A stretch of 64,000 bases of DNA from Syngnathus acus (taxonomy: Eukaryota; Chordata; Actinopteri; Syngnathiformes; Syngnathidae). The stretch is taken from the NCBI RefSeq assembly GCF_901709675.1, contig NC_051103.1:2279501-2343500 (forward strand). Reading direction: 5' to 3'. The notes under the pieces are model-generated. The model was not told the origin of the DNA. It ran no database searches and saw only the letters and a list, made by a program, of their open reading frames with translations. The position numbers and the translations under genes are program-made. Positions 23,362 through 37,000 of the stretch are shown piece after piece; the first letter of the stretch is position 1; each line of letters starts with the position of its first letter.

Positions 23362-26300
23362 TCAGGTGTCTCGGGGAGTACCGTGCACTCTGAATCGATA
23401 CATGCACGTGTATTCCTGGTGGCCCCAGTTGGACAGCACTTTCACCTCAATGATTTGGAAGGCACGGTCATTCTCCTGTGTATTTGGAAAAAAAAAAGTT
23501 AATTATAGATGAGAATACGAGCAGGTGTGCAAGTGCAAACGTGGACTCACGGTGACGTGGTAGGTCTGCACAGCTTCTCCGTCCTCCTGATACGTGTATG
23601 AGCCCAGCAGCGTCCCCCGCTCCTGACTGGCGTCGTCCAGACCCTGAAGGACAAACCCGACTCAAACGGCGACCCACTGCAGGACTTTGTATACGGCGAG
23701 GCTTACATAGACTTGGAAGTCTCTGGGGGCGCTGCGCAGGGTGCCGCTGGGCGCCAAGGCTTTGGGGATGTGCTCCAGGGAGAAGGCGGTGGGGAGGATG
23801 CTCATTGACAACCGGATCACCAGGAAACCCGCTGAGCCTCGGAAGGCCCAACAGTTCCCAGGATGGACGTTGGGCTGCGAGAACAACAAGATATAGATGT
23901 TACATTGATATAGATTAGACCTTGCATTCATTGCCCACCCCTATTACTGTACATGCAATCATTATTTTAGTTTTTTTATTCATTGCATCCAACATGGCGA
24001 GAACAAAAAGTCCTCGTCACCTGGATAACGACTCTCGGAGATTGTGAGAAGTACCAAAGAGGAACTCCAAACAAACTCAGCAGTGCTGCTTTGGTCTCGT
24101 ACGTCTCTGAACAGCGAGTGCTCAAGATGCTGCCACCTGTAGGATGAGAATGACAGAATTTGAAAAAAAAAAAAAAAAAAAAAACAGTCAAACAGCATAG
24201 CAATTTGTCACCACCTCCAGACTCCAAAGCGTAGTCCGCAAGGCCAGTCCGGTCGTGGGAGAAGAGCCTCAACGCGTTTTTCACCATCAGGTTCACGTCC
24301 TGCACACACGCAACAAGCCATCAGGTGGTGTTACACTGCAAAAAAAAAATTTCAACCAAGATTCTCAACAGGTAATTTTTAAGTTAAAGCAATTGACATC
24401 AGCACCGCTCGAGTAAGCGCCTCCTCACGGCGGCGCTGATCTAGATGATGGCTGATGTTATGGAGGACGCTGCGCTCCAGTGAGGCCAGAGACGCCCGCA
24501 GGTCGGGGAAGCCGGACTCGGACCGCTCGTTCCCGAAGAGCACAGTACGAACTCCCTGCTGAACCTGAGCTGAGATCTGTTGGAGCAAAAAATGAGAAAA
24601 GTAAAATTGGGAAAAAAAAATAAAAATACTAGTCAAAGTTGAAGTTGTCTCACAGTCTCCTGGTCCAATTGTTGACATCCTAGAAGAGCGTCCACATCAC
24701 GCCTGATGTCCCTCAGCGTTACCTCCAGGCGGCCCACCTGTGCCAGCAAGTCATCGTGGGATTTGAAACCCATTTTTTCCAAAGAAACGCTTTTATTTTG
24801 TGAGGCTGGTTATTGTGTGCTCACGAGGGAAGGAGGAGGCGGCAAAATAAAAAAAAACATACCTCCTCCTGGGCCTCCAGTTTCTGCAGATTCACTTCCA
24901 CGAGATCTAGACGAGACATTTGGCTCTGTAGCCAAAATAACTCCTGAACAAAAACAACAACAATTAGTAAAGGCAAGTGTAATTCACCACTGAAGCACTA
25001 TAAAAAACTTAAGAGTGTGACCATCACGCGGTCATAGTTTAAGAGAGTATTTAAACATGACCCTTGCGGGAGGGCAAATTCTCCAAGGACCAGAAGTCAT
25101 GTGACCACCTGCTCCCTCTGCTGTTTGTGGTCATTCATTTGCCTTCTCAGCTGGGCCAGCTGGCGCTCCACCAGTCTGCTAAGCCACATTTTGCCGCGCT
25201 GGTCGTTGTGCCGCAGTTGCGTGTGCATCCGGATCATCTCGCCGTGTCTCTGCTCTGCCCTCTGATCGCCAGCTTCCACACGCTCCCAAAGCAACGCCAG
25301 GCTGCGCTCCAGATGAGCCAGGCGTGTCGACTCCGCCACTTCCTGTGATAAGATGAGCGGTTCTCCATCTGCTGCTTGAGACTTCTGGCCAGGAGTGGCA
25401 ACGTGGTCTAAGAATGTCAAGCTCACCTCCTGCGACAGGGCAGGGGTAGGGCTGTCAGAGATGCTTAGAGCAGGTAGACTGCCCAGGGCAAACCAACACA
25501 AACCTAAAGACATAAGAGCATACTTGAAAATTTTGTTTGATATAAAGTGACGTGTGAGCAAGAACTTACTGAAGGGGATGACAAAAACAAACAAGAGCGC
25601 GAGGGGCAATCTGTAGGGCACAAATGGTAAAATGATCTTTGTTACCTCAAGCAGCTATGAAGGCTAAAGATTGTTATTGGGCACTCTGTAATTACCGAGT
25701 CAACATAGGGCCGTCACCATGTCTGCTGATCCACTTTAACACGCCGCCCAGGTTGGACGACCGACCTGCACAAACACACACACACGTCATTAAAGTCAAG
25801 TGATATACCTTCGCAAGCAAATAAAGAGCGGAGATCAAAAAGCTGAAGAAGCTGAGTGTCAGGATGCAAGGAAATGTTTTCTACAACCCGCTAAGAGGAG
25901 GAAGAGGACAGCCACTAGAGGTTGATTAAACGTCAGACACAAAATATGACAAGATCATAATCAATGCAGGAATCTCAGCATCTAGGGAGAAGACACCGGC
26001 GACAGAAAGAGAAGATGAAACGCTCAACAATGAACTTTTGGCCTGCGAGGGGCGATGACCTGCAAACGCCGACGACAAAATTGTCCTGGTCAGAGTCCAC
26101 AGCCGTGAGGTCAACCAACACAAACGGCACACTGAAGAAACAAGGCTCCGTCTTAATTGAGGCACAACTTGGCATGAAGCCACTTTATTAGGGTACAACC
26201 TGCCCAATCTATATATCTAAATAACTGTGAAATGAATGTCAGAATTGTTGTTACATTTCCTTTTTGTTTAAGATTGTGCAGCTGTACCTAATTTTGTGGC

Positions 26301-28459
26301 CAGGGAGAAAACAAACTTTTGAGGCGGCGGCAGTAGCAGCGACGTCAAGTTAACCTGTAAACACAGTGATGTTCCACATCAAGCGGCAGAACGCCCGGGC
26401 CCGAGCGGACCAAGGCGAGCCGCCGTCGTCAACGCGAGTCTGCTCTGCGTGCTGTTTCTCCTTGCAGTCATCACCTAGAAGTGGCAGCGGTGAATGAATT
26501 TGGGGAAAAAAAAAAAAACAATGCGGGGCCTGTCAATGGTAAATGAGAGAGCGTAGGCGTTAACTTACATAAAGATCCGTTGGGGTGAAGCTCCCTCTGC
26601 TTGGCACTCATGTTGCCGCCGTGGTCCGTACGAGCTGCAACAAACACAAATTCAATCAGGACAAAAAGATTCTTGCTCACACCGTTGCAGTCACAGCACC
26701 CACGACTGGGGGGAGATTTGCATTTCTCCACAGAAACAGCCAAAGTCAAAAGAGGTGCAGCCTATTTGTGTGAGGGGGAAACAGCACGTGATCTAAACAA
26801 GAGTTAAAAAACAGCTGAGTGAGTGGTAACAAGGACAGAGAGGGTTAGGGTTAGTGGACAACAACACTAGTGGAGAAGGTGAAGCCTCACTGAAACTGGA
26901 TCTGTAAGTTCCTCAAAAGTTGGTGAGTTAATCAGAATCCACTTCAGACACCCAGATCAAACTCCCTGCCAATGTGAAAAAAACAACAACAACCTCTTAC
27001 AGGCAGGACGGTCATGTTTATTGTCAACCTGACACATCCGCCAGGCACGAGCGAGTATGGAGCGGCAGCGGGCGGCTGCCCTCCTTGTGACAACCAGGAG
27101 CGAGTCCAGCCACAGCTGCGGCACATCTGCAAGAAGCACACACCGAGAACCGAGGCAGTTGGGATGTCACTGGACATAGCTGGGATGTTTAACCTTGGCG
27201 GAAAGTGGGCAGCACCAAGACACAAGTCATCTCACCTGTTCTGAATGGCTGTCTTCGCTTGCTGCAATAGATGGTGGAGGCTTCCGGGACGGATGAGTGC
27301 GCCGCCCCGTACAAGACGTTTGAGGTTCTGTGCTCGCTCACGCCGCACTTGCCGTCTTTGTAGGAAACTCGAGTTGGGGTATGAACCGGGTGCTTGGGAT
27401 GACAGCGGATGTCGGAGCCAATAAGAATGCTGTCGGCCATCGTGCTGTTCTGCTCCTCCATGATGGTGCCCTCTGGGGGGGAAAAAGAAAAAGTGTGCAG
27501 TGGATACAAAAAGTCTCCACAGCCTTGTTTAGTTTGTTTTTTTAATATTAGAGAGATTATTTAAAAAATTTGAGTTGCAAAATTGCACAGACCCTCTTAG
27601 AAGTGGGAAAAATTTAAGCCCACCTTGCTGCTTCTTACCCCAAAAGTTGTCAGCTCCCGTGCTCTCCTGCATGGAGGCCTCGTGGAAGGAGGACTTGTCC
27701 AACAAGGACGAGAGCAGCGAGGCATCGGTAATGTCGGCGTGCGGCGACTGGTTGGAGGATTTACGAGGTGTGGAGGAGAGGAGCGACTCCGAACAGGACG
27801 CGGACTGTTGCACAGGACGGTGCGATTTCAACATCCTGCTAGGAAGCAGACGAGGATGAGAGACATAAAAGGACAGAAGAAAAATAATTTTAAGGCAAGG
27901 GTGAGACGAGTAAACACTGACTAACCTTGCGTTTCTCCAGGCGTTTCCTCCCATGTTGAGGGAGGCGCTGCCGAGTGGCAGTCTGCAATCCAGAAGGCTG
28001 TTGTCCAGACGTTGGGTGCGTCTGGACATGCTGCCGGGCTCGTCGTCCGAGTCGGACGCTGGTGACCAGTAACCGGAGCTGAGCAAGCAGAGAAAAGTTA
28101 GCGTGTGTTACTGTCAAAGATTATGACTAGTTATCTGACGACCTTCAAGATTTTTGTTTTCACTGTTAGATATTACATTTTCACCTTAGCAAGGCTTTAT
28201 TAAGCTTGAGCAACAATAATAATACAATGACTTTCAAAAAAATTGTATTTAAGATCTGTTGAACTATAAGATAGTAAACAAAGACACTCATAAATATAGG
28301 TTGTCTTTGCTGTGCTCTTCGCATCAGATAGGTCATGTGAAGGCCAGGCACATGGACCAATACAGCGAGTACGCTGACAGCGCAGTAAACATGAGCATAC
28401 ACACACAGGTCAGTCCAGCCCCAGCTGTGTAGATCCTCGTCCTTGTCACCGACGCTCAT
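23362..28459 (-). CDS. sun1: SUN domain-containing protein 1, inner nuclear membrane LINC component
   Basis: SUN proteins span the inner nuclear membrane and bind KASH proteins in the lumen. Coding exons, highest first: 27926-28078, 27639-27838, 27236-27472, about 27012-27126, 26569-26634, 26355-26474, 25696-25765, 25570-25610, 25427-25503, 25109-25342, 24863-24943, 24654-24737, about 24416-24576, 24215-24299, 24021-24136, 23707-23874, 23551-23643, 23362-23475. The N-terminal part carries 'SMSRRTQRLDNSLLD' and 'DNFWG', the latter like SUN1 'DHFWG'. A hydrophobic segment 'LPLALLFVFVIPF' and coiled-coil exons follow. The SUN domain has 'ALESGGGSILSTRCSETYET', 'VPLWYFSQSPRVVIQ' and 'NWGHQEYTCMYRFRVHG', closer to SUN1 than SUN2. 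The ATG exon is uncertain: 28407-28459 is phase-compatible ('MSVGDKDEDLHSWGWTD') but its donor, GTGTGT, is weak. Exon borders in the variable middle are provisional. Confidence 0.88.
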
Positions 28460-30162
28460 TTCAGGTCAGACAGACGTCAGGGACATACATCTTACTCACA
28501 AAATATAACAAACCCAGTTCCTGTCGGAACTTTGGGTCAGCGAGCTGTCTGGGCCGCCTCTTGTTCACACGCAAACAACCTGAACTCTGATCCAGCATTC
28601 CAGAAAGCTCGATGTCCACGACTTACCAACAGCTATTAGGAGGCTTCCCCGTTCGAATCAGCAGATCAGATGCTCTGCTGTGGGTGCTAAACGTCACTCA
28701 GTCTTTCTGTAATCCTCCCTGGATTAGACAGCAGTCCGCACACTTTGAGACAATTAATGGGAGGTGAGAAGATGGAGGAGGAGGTGCTGCTGAAGGAAAC
28801 TGCCATTAGGAAAATCACAAAAACACAAAAGAAGTTCAGTTTACACTAATCACAAAACGAAAACCTTAGGGGGCAGGAAATGGGAGTAATAATATATGCC
28901 ATAGAATAATATAAAACCAACCTAAATGTTGGGGGTGGCAAGTTACTCCTAATTGATTACTTGACATGTTTAGTTTGAGAGTGCAGAGACATTTCTATGC
29001 ACGCTTTGAGGCATTTAAATTTATCGTGAACTTTCAGCCAATTATATCAGACATGGCCGGAAAAGCACCAATCACATGATGTGGGGGGCGGACCCCCGCC
29101 AAACCCGAATAGTGGTACCGTGTTAGCAGTCAGTATTATGAGTTAGCTCTTCAAAAATGTCTTACTTGTGCCAAAACACAACAAGTGTAAACAAACCACC
29201 AACCGCAGCCGGCAAACCGAGTAATTTCTGGACGGTCCATGGTCCGGAGTTACCCAAAAACGACAGATATCTAACACAATTAAAACTAGCAAGTAGATTT
29301 TCGGTGAACTTAACGTGATTTATAAATTCTTTATTCGAAAACTCGAAGAGCTGGCAATCACTTACCAAGGTTCAGTACAGAGAAAAGTCGAGTTAAAAAT
29401 ACGTAGTGCAGATAAATCTCAACAATTAGACGTAACGGAAACTTACGTCACTTACCACTTCCTGATTTTTATAGCGTCTAAAATTAAACCACCGCCCCTT
29501 GTGGTTGGCAGGATAACTGTCCCAAAGAGAACTGAACAACGAAGACAGATATAAAGATACAGAATAGAAAAGTGTCCAACGGGTGAGTTCCAGCTCGTTA
29601 TTATAACAGTTTACTTTCTGTATCATGGGTTTTAATTTTTTTTATCGTCGTATGAGGAAACGAATAATGGATTTGAAGAGAACGGTCCTTTGACACGAAA
29701 AAGGATGTGAGCGAAGCGAACTATCTCTACTTACCCAGATGTGACCCGGAAGTGTAATCTAACATGAGGGAGAAAGAATTGACCTTTCGCAATTCGCACG
29801 TGTGTTGGGAGGAAAACAAGAAAACAGGTTCGTCTCCAAATTCTAATGACATTAAATGAAGTGCAGATATACAACGTTGTTACAACTCAAACTGTGTTCG
29901 TGATAGTGTTATTAATGTTTTACTTGCTAAACTTTACTGCTGTAAAGTTTCTCTAAACCCGATATCGAAATGTTTTGTTAATAGGACTCTTAATACAACT
30001 CGATATTACGCCCCGTTTGCTGGTTCAATTTCCTGTTTGGACACTCCCATAACAAGAAATATCCTTTCCATTCTGTAGATAAAATTTGTGTCACATCGTA
30101 CCTTCTCATCTTATATGGATTGATGAAGTAATTCGACTGACGTTTCAGGTTTCGAACCCATC
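28460..30162. other. Divergent spacer between sun1 and heatr1
   Basis: The two genes point away from each other. The spacer must hold both promoters and 5' UTRs. The heatr1 ATG lies 12 bp after an acceptor (tttcag, ending 30149), so heatr1 has a spliced leader here. Short open frames on the minus strand near 29160-29370 resemble nothing known and are probably noncoding. Confidence 0.5.
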
Positions 30163-31052
30163 ATGACGTCATTATCCTACCAGCTGAAGCGGCTGGCGCT
30201 TCCTCAGAATGATCCAAATTTACTGTCTCGCAAAGAGGTCACCTCGCTTCTCTTTGACCCCAAAGAGGCGGCTACCCTCGATAGAAGCACCTTCTATGCT
30301 CTTGGTGAGTCTTTCTCTTCAGTCCCCTTTGCGTCTCCATTTCTCTCTCTGCAACCTTCAAAACATTGCTTTTCTGCAGGCTGCACGGGCCTGGAGGAGC
30401 TGCTGGGGATCGAACCGGCCCTCCGGGAGTTCCAGGACTCTCTGTTCAGCCGTGCATCGGTGACGCTGGAGCGCAGTGTTCAGTCCAAAGATGTCAACAA
30501 GAAGCTGGATGCAGACATCGCTCTGTTCCTCACCCGCATCTCCCCGTACTTCCTCCTCAAGCCGGCGCACAAGTGCATCGAGTGGCTGGTTCACCGGTAA
30601 CGTCTTCTAAATGTGACGATGCAGTCAAGCCTGAGCCACCCGCCAATGTAAAGTAGATTTGGAAGGTTGCTTGTTGTTTGTGCGCAGCTTCCACGTTCAT
30701 CTGTACAACGTCGAGAGCCTGCTGGCTTGCGCGCTGCCTTACCACCACAGTAACACGTTTGTCCGAGTGGTGCAGCTCCTCAAGATCCAGGACGCCACGC
30801 ACCGCTGGAATTGGCTGCAGGCTCTGCAGGTCAGATGTGCTGATGTCTGCTGATGGCTCCCAAAGCCAAGTTCAGCTAGCAGCGAGACTTAAAGCATGTT
30901 TCCTTGTTTAGAAACCAGGCGTGCCGCTGGCCAAAGGGACTCTGGTCACCCACTGCTACTCGGACTTGGGCTTTATGGACTTTGTCTGCAACATGGTCAC
31001 GACATCAATTGAGGTAGCCACACTGGCATGCAAATGCCCCCACCCCCCCCCG

Positions 31053-31083
<31 letters not shown>

Positions 31084-34000
31084 ACAGGTGTCAATATATC
31101 AAATTGGCATTACAAAAAATGGACGAAGAAATGTCAGCCAGCATTATTTGTTGATTTCTTTCAGGCTTTTTCCGGACATTCCAAGAGTTTCTCCCAGCTG
31201 CGAGTGGTCTTCTCTTTCTACGCCTCCACCATCGTTTCGGCTTTGGATGCCGTGGACAAAGTTTCAGACACCATCATTTCAAAACTTCTGCCATACGTGC
31301 AGAAGGTACAGATTTCTTAACATCAACTGCTTTTATAATCTGAGAATTTGCGGATGCACTGTGCACCCGTCACAGTATAAGGTCATAACGACTCGTTATG
31401 AGCATTCTTGTCCTTCTAAAAACGGAATGGATATGATGCCATTCGTCCCGCCCCCTCCTCTCAGGGCCTGACGTCGGAAGTGGCCGACTACAAGGCGGCC
31501 ACCTACATGATCGTGTGCCAGATGGCGGTCAAGGTGGTGATGGAGGCGAGTCTGATCAACACGCTGGCCGTGCGCATCGCCAAGTCTCTGCTCAAAGAGC
31601 CCGTGCTGGCCAAAGAGGGGCTGGGCTGCCTCATCGTGCTCCTGCAGAGCCAGAAGGAGGGCGCAGCCGGGTCCAGGTAGGACGGAGCAACCGTTGGCTG
31701 TCTTCTGACGCAAGAAAAGTTACGTTGTTTTTGTATGTGTTCAGATTCTGCCACCACGTGTGTTCCATGCCTGCGCTAGCATCCACGCTTCAGCTCCTGG
31801 CCACCACCCACGACGTGAGCCCTCTACTACGCTACCTGCTGCCTCACCTGGTCCACGCCCTCTTTGGCAGCTCAGGTGCAAACGCAACCCTGGCCAAACG
31901 TTGAATACAGAACGTTTGAACATTCTTTTGTGTTTTCCACAGACGACGCGCACGTGCTGGAGTCGCTCTTGGACTCGGTCCCCCTGACCAAAGGCTTGGA
32001 CGGCGATGTGGCTCGGTAAAAAAAAAACAAAAAAAAACTTTGAGACGTTTGATGAATTGACACCATCCAATCAAGGATCCTTCCTTATGTCTGTAGCTTG
32101 CTGCTAGACGATTACCTGAGTCAGACGGAGCTCGCCGCGGACAACGTGGACACCCTCAACCGGCGTCTGCAGCCGCTGGTGCGACTCTTTGAGTCCAAGT
32201 GAGTGCGCCAAGTGAGTGTGCCCAACGTGGTCTTGTGGATGAGCGTAAAATGTTGGTCCGGCCCAGGTATTTGGCGGCTCTGGACGGGGTCCTCTCGCGT
32301 CACGCCGCCAACATCAGCGACGAGGAGCAGAAACGCCTCTTCCACCATTTCCTCTCTCTGTCCATAAGCAGGGGGAAATTCCAGGTGCGTTGAATAAAGA
32401 GTCGAGAGCAAAGCGTTGAGGAAAAACACGGTGTCCATGTTGTCGCTTTCAGATCATGGGCGACTCGGATACGTCGCTGCTGCTCAGCCTGAAGCACCCG
32501 CAGGCGTCGCTCCGAGTCTCGGCTCTGGAGCACCTGAGGAGCCTGGCGGCGTCGGGACAGGTGTGACTGGAGACCTCGCGGGTTCTTCACGGGTTCTGCT
32601 TCGTTCTGACTTTTTTTCCCCCTCTCCACAGCTTCAGACTTTGGACCAGGACTTCCTTAAAGACGCTCTGATGGAGCGCTTGAAGGACGACGTGCTGGAA
32701 GTCGTCAGTGCGGCTCTTCAAACCTTGGAGGTCGGTGACATTTCATATCGTTTCTTGAGCAACCATCTTGGGGCTAATGTTTGTTTTCTTTCAAAAACTC
32801 CAAAGAGCTTGGACTCTTGTGATCAATGAAATATTTTTAGTTTGCCCCAGCTGTAGAGGAAGAGAAAGGAACTAAGCCTGATAAATGAATGATCACGCGC
32901 CTTTTGTTAAATTCAATTGGATTAGATGAGCGTGTAAAGTTTCTTTTTTCCCCAGATGCTGTTTGACGTTCTGGACACTGAGAGCACGGTGTCCAATTTG
33001 CTGTCTCTGCTGCAGAGAATCGATCAACCCGAGGCCGACAGCTGGTCAGAATTTGGGCTTTTTTAAGTTTGTCCTTTAATTAAACTTTGTCAAAATAAAC
33101 ATCAACCCAACAGTCTCCTTTTCGGTTTCCATGGCGATTGTGTGCCCCCCCCTAGGCTGCCAGTTTTAACCGAAGCGGTGCGTTTATTGACCGATTCCCG
33201 GCTGGGGAAGGGGAGCACCGAGGAGGTGGAGACCATCGTCTGGGGGCTGCTGCCCTTCCTAGTGGTCACCAGCTGTCGTCCGGACTCAGCCCAGCTCCGC
33301 CTCGCGCGCTGCGTCGCCTGCTGTGCCGCCGTCGCCAGCCATCCGCTCACCGCGAGCTGGGCGGAAGGTAGCAGCCAGAACCCTCCACCGGGTTTTCCCC
33401 AACTGCGCCTTGAGCCACAAAGTGTTTCCTCTTTCCACACAGAACTTCAGCAAGTGATAAAGCAGAGCTCCGAACTGGACCTCGTCGGTTCGGCCAACCA
33501 GCGTCTGGTCTCCAGGCTGAATGAGAACCTGGCCAACATGGATCACCTGGCCAAACGTCATGCTGTAAGTTGTCGATCGTTGACATGTTTCGACGGTAGA
33601 AATGACTTTCCTCCTGCTTTGCTCCTCAGCTGGAGAAATTTGGTGTGTTAGGGGAGCAGCTGCGCGGGCGCGGTGTAAGAGGCCACACCTTCTTTGCGGT
33701 GATGACGGAGACTCTTCTGCTGGGCTTGGCGCAACTGAGCGAGACGGAGCACCTGCTCACTGCCCAGCGGCTCTTAGCTGTTCTGGAGCCTCCGCTGCTG
33801 GAAGTCACCAAGGCCGATGGCGCCCAGGTGAGACAAGCAAGCGCGCTAACATTCTCGCCACAGCTGGCTCGGACCTAAGCGCATGTGATGTCCAACAGGA
33901 AGTCCCGCCTTCTGCATCCTTCGGCGAGGCGCTGTCCTTGTACCTGAGCAAATGCGAGCAGCAGCCCGGCGGGCGACACCAGCGAGAGGCCAGCCAAGTG

Positions 34001-37000
34001 ATGATTTGGCTCCTCCGAGACTTCATCTCTTCTCTCAAGTGTTTCGACGGCGCTTTTAAAGGTGAGCGAGGCTTTTGCTTTTTCCCGCCACTGCAACTCG
34101 ATGGGCTTAAGTGCTTTTTGTTTTTTGTTTTTTTGCCAGCTGCCGTGTGGTGGAACCCGGAGAAGCTGGACGCTAACACCTGCTGCTACTTGGGGCTCAT
34201 CTCGCGCCTCTTCGCCCTCGTCATTGGCGGCGCCGATGAGGGGCCGGCGGCCGGCAGTTTTCGAGAGCTGGCCAAGCTTCTTGTCAAGGTTTGATTTGTG
34301 CACATTTGACTCGGAGTCCTTTAAATCCAACTTCCTTTGGACGTGCCCCGCAGGTGCACCTGTGCGATGCGGCCGCGCTCTTCAAGTTCCTCTGCCTGCT
34401 GTGGGGATACGGTGACAACCGCGGCGACCAGCTGGGCGTCCGGGTGGACGCCGTCCTGCACGCTCGGTCGCTCTACGTGGGCGCCGCTTTACTGAGCGCC
34501 CAACCTGCCGCCACGCTGACTGAGCTAGCTGGAGCCAACTCGCCCAGTAAACAATTGAACACTGTCAGATGCAATGACCTCTGACTAACACGGGCGGCAT
34601 GTGTTTTCCAGTGGTCCCGGCCTTGCTGTGCTGTCTGACCTCTCCCGTCCGAGAGATCCGAAGAGCGTCCATCAGCGCTCTGCAGAGCCTGTCTGGGGCA
34701 GACGCTGCTCCCTTCCAGCCAATCATAAAAAAGCTTCTGTCTACCTGTGAGGAAATTGTCGCCGACCCGTCATACTTGAGCACGGTGGGGACCTTCTTCA
34801 CGTGGCATCGCTATGCCATACAAACACTTGCCAATTTAGGACCAACTCTCATCTAAGGTGGCTTTCCAACCTCAGGTTCTGGGCCATTTACACGAGACCT
34901 GCGAGTCGGCTAAAAAGACGTCGTCGCTGCAGGCTTCCATAAATCAACTGCTACTGAGCGTCCAGTCGCCGTGCTGCCCGTCCTATACCGCCACCTGCCT
35001 CCTGAGAGCGCTGAGGCACGTCAACGGACAGGTGATTGGAGCGACACTGTACCAGAACATCTGCGGCACAAAAGTCTGAAAGCTGTCTGTGTGTTCTCTC
35101 CTCAGACCGTCCTGTGCGCTCTGCTGCCCGTGCTGGATCGGCTGCTCCGCAACGACCCCGACATGCCCGCTTTGCTGCCGGACGAGGCCCGGCTCTTGCA
35201 AGTGGTCCTGGGCAAGTACAACGAGGCGGCGGCCCCTTTGCTGGCCGCCGACCACAACTGTCTGGACCTGCTGCTCAAGGCCATGACGACTGCCACCGCT
35301 CCGTTGTCGGGCATCCCCAGCTGCCAGATCATCGCTTTGCAGCAGGTCAGAGCTGGACTCAGATGGACAGCCATTCGGGTTCAGGTCAGAAAGGGCCGTT
35401 TGAAAACCTTGCGGAACTCATCCCACAGATCACAAAGCCGTTCTTCGCCGCCCTGGGAGATCAAAAGGTCCAACAGAACCTTCTGACGGCCTTGTTCGAC
35501 CTATTGCCGGAAAGCAGGAATCCGATACTTGCCGACGCTGTCGGCAGCACCTTTAAAGCGGTGAGCGCTAGCCGTCTCGTCTCCCAAATCAAAAGTTGGC
35601 GTCAATCATCCGAGGTCTAGAACATCACCTTTATTCTTCTTCTTATTTGTGCAGATTGCAGTGGATGCTGAGCTGGTGGCTAACGAGTTGGCACCGCCAG
35701 AAAAAGCCAAGGTCACCGTGACGCTTCAGCGAACCCGCAGGAGCCGAATTTTGCAGAGGTGGACTTGATATATGTTCATCGCATGACATTTCCACCGGAT
35801 ACTCCTCGGAAATAACGACAGCTCCCTTCTCAGGAAAAGCGATGAGAGTGGCGATGCACCGCCAGAGGGGGGCGCCGTTTCTTGGCACAGAGTCACTCTG
35901 ATCCTGGAGCTGCTGCAGCACAAGAAGAAGTTGAAGCGAGCCCAGATGTTGGTGCCGGTTCTGTTCTCGCTGCTGGCCAGGTAACGCTCCAAGATGGCCA
36001 CGGGACAGGACGGGAAGCGCCTCGGGGATGCTGACTTGATCCCGATTGTTGCTCAGGAGCCTGGAGGCGTCGGCCCCGGAGCAGCCCAACATAGAGTACA
36101 CCAGGCAGCTTCTGCTCGGCTGCCTGCTCAACGTCTGCAACAAAATGGCGCCGGACGGGCAACCTAGTGGACCAGGTGGGCTCTTCTGCGTGCTCACGTG
36201 TAGTCCTGTTTAATTTGGTGCTAAACTTCAACTTCGAGAGCCTTGAAAGCTCTTTTGGAAGATCTTCCAAACTGCTGCTTGCAATTCAGAACAAAGAAAT
36301 GTCCCACTTAATAAAAAGTGATTGTCACTCGCAGATGTCCTGGAAGAAGACAAATTCAGCGTGGAGCTGGTGGTCCAGTGCATTCGCGCGACGGACGTAC
36401 CGCAGACTCACCATCACGCTCTGCTGCTGCTGGGCGTCGTCGCTAACATCTTCCCCGTGAGTCGTTTTGACTTTTTCCACTGCCGTGTGAACAAATCTGA
36501 CCTGAGCTTTGGGCCTCTAGGAGAAAGTTCTGCACAACATCATGCCCATCTTCACCTTCATGGGCGCCAACATCATGCGCCTGGATGACGCCTACAGCTT
36601 CCGAGTCATCGACAAGACGGTCAAGATGGTCATCCCAGCTCTGATCCAGGTCGGCCACGTTCGCAACTGGAATGGGATCCAAATGCAAAGCCGAGCAGCG
36701 GCAGACGCCGTGATTCTTTTTGGTTGGTACGTCACGGCTTTGTCTTTGCCCCTGCAGGCCGGCGGTCAGTCGCACGGCAGCGTGGACGCGGTGGTGACGA
36801 AGATCGTGCACGTCTTTGCCGACGCGCTGCCTCACGTGCCCGAACACCGGCGGCTGCACATCCTCGCTCAGCTGGTCGGCACGCTGGGCCCGGCCCGCTT
36901 CCTCTGGGTCCTGATGCTCCTCTTGTTCAAGCTTCACACCACACAGGCGTCTAGCTTAGAAAGCGAGAAGGCAAGTTCTTTTTTTTTTTTTTTTTTCTCC

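Noticed and set aside
26834-26850. Short TTAGGG-like repeat (gagggttagggttag)
   Set aside because: Only two units; too short to suggest an interstitial telomeric array.
29162-29368. 68-residue minus-strand frame upstream of sun1
   Set aside because: It shows no similarity to SUN1 N-termini or other known proteins and lies in the AT-rich divergent promoter region.
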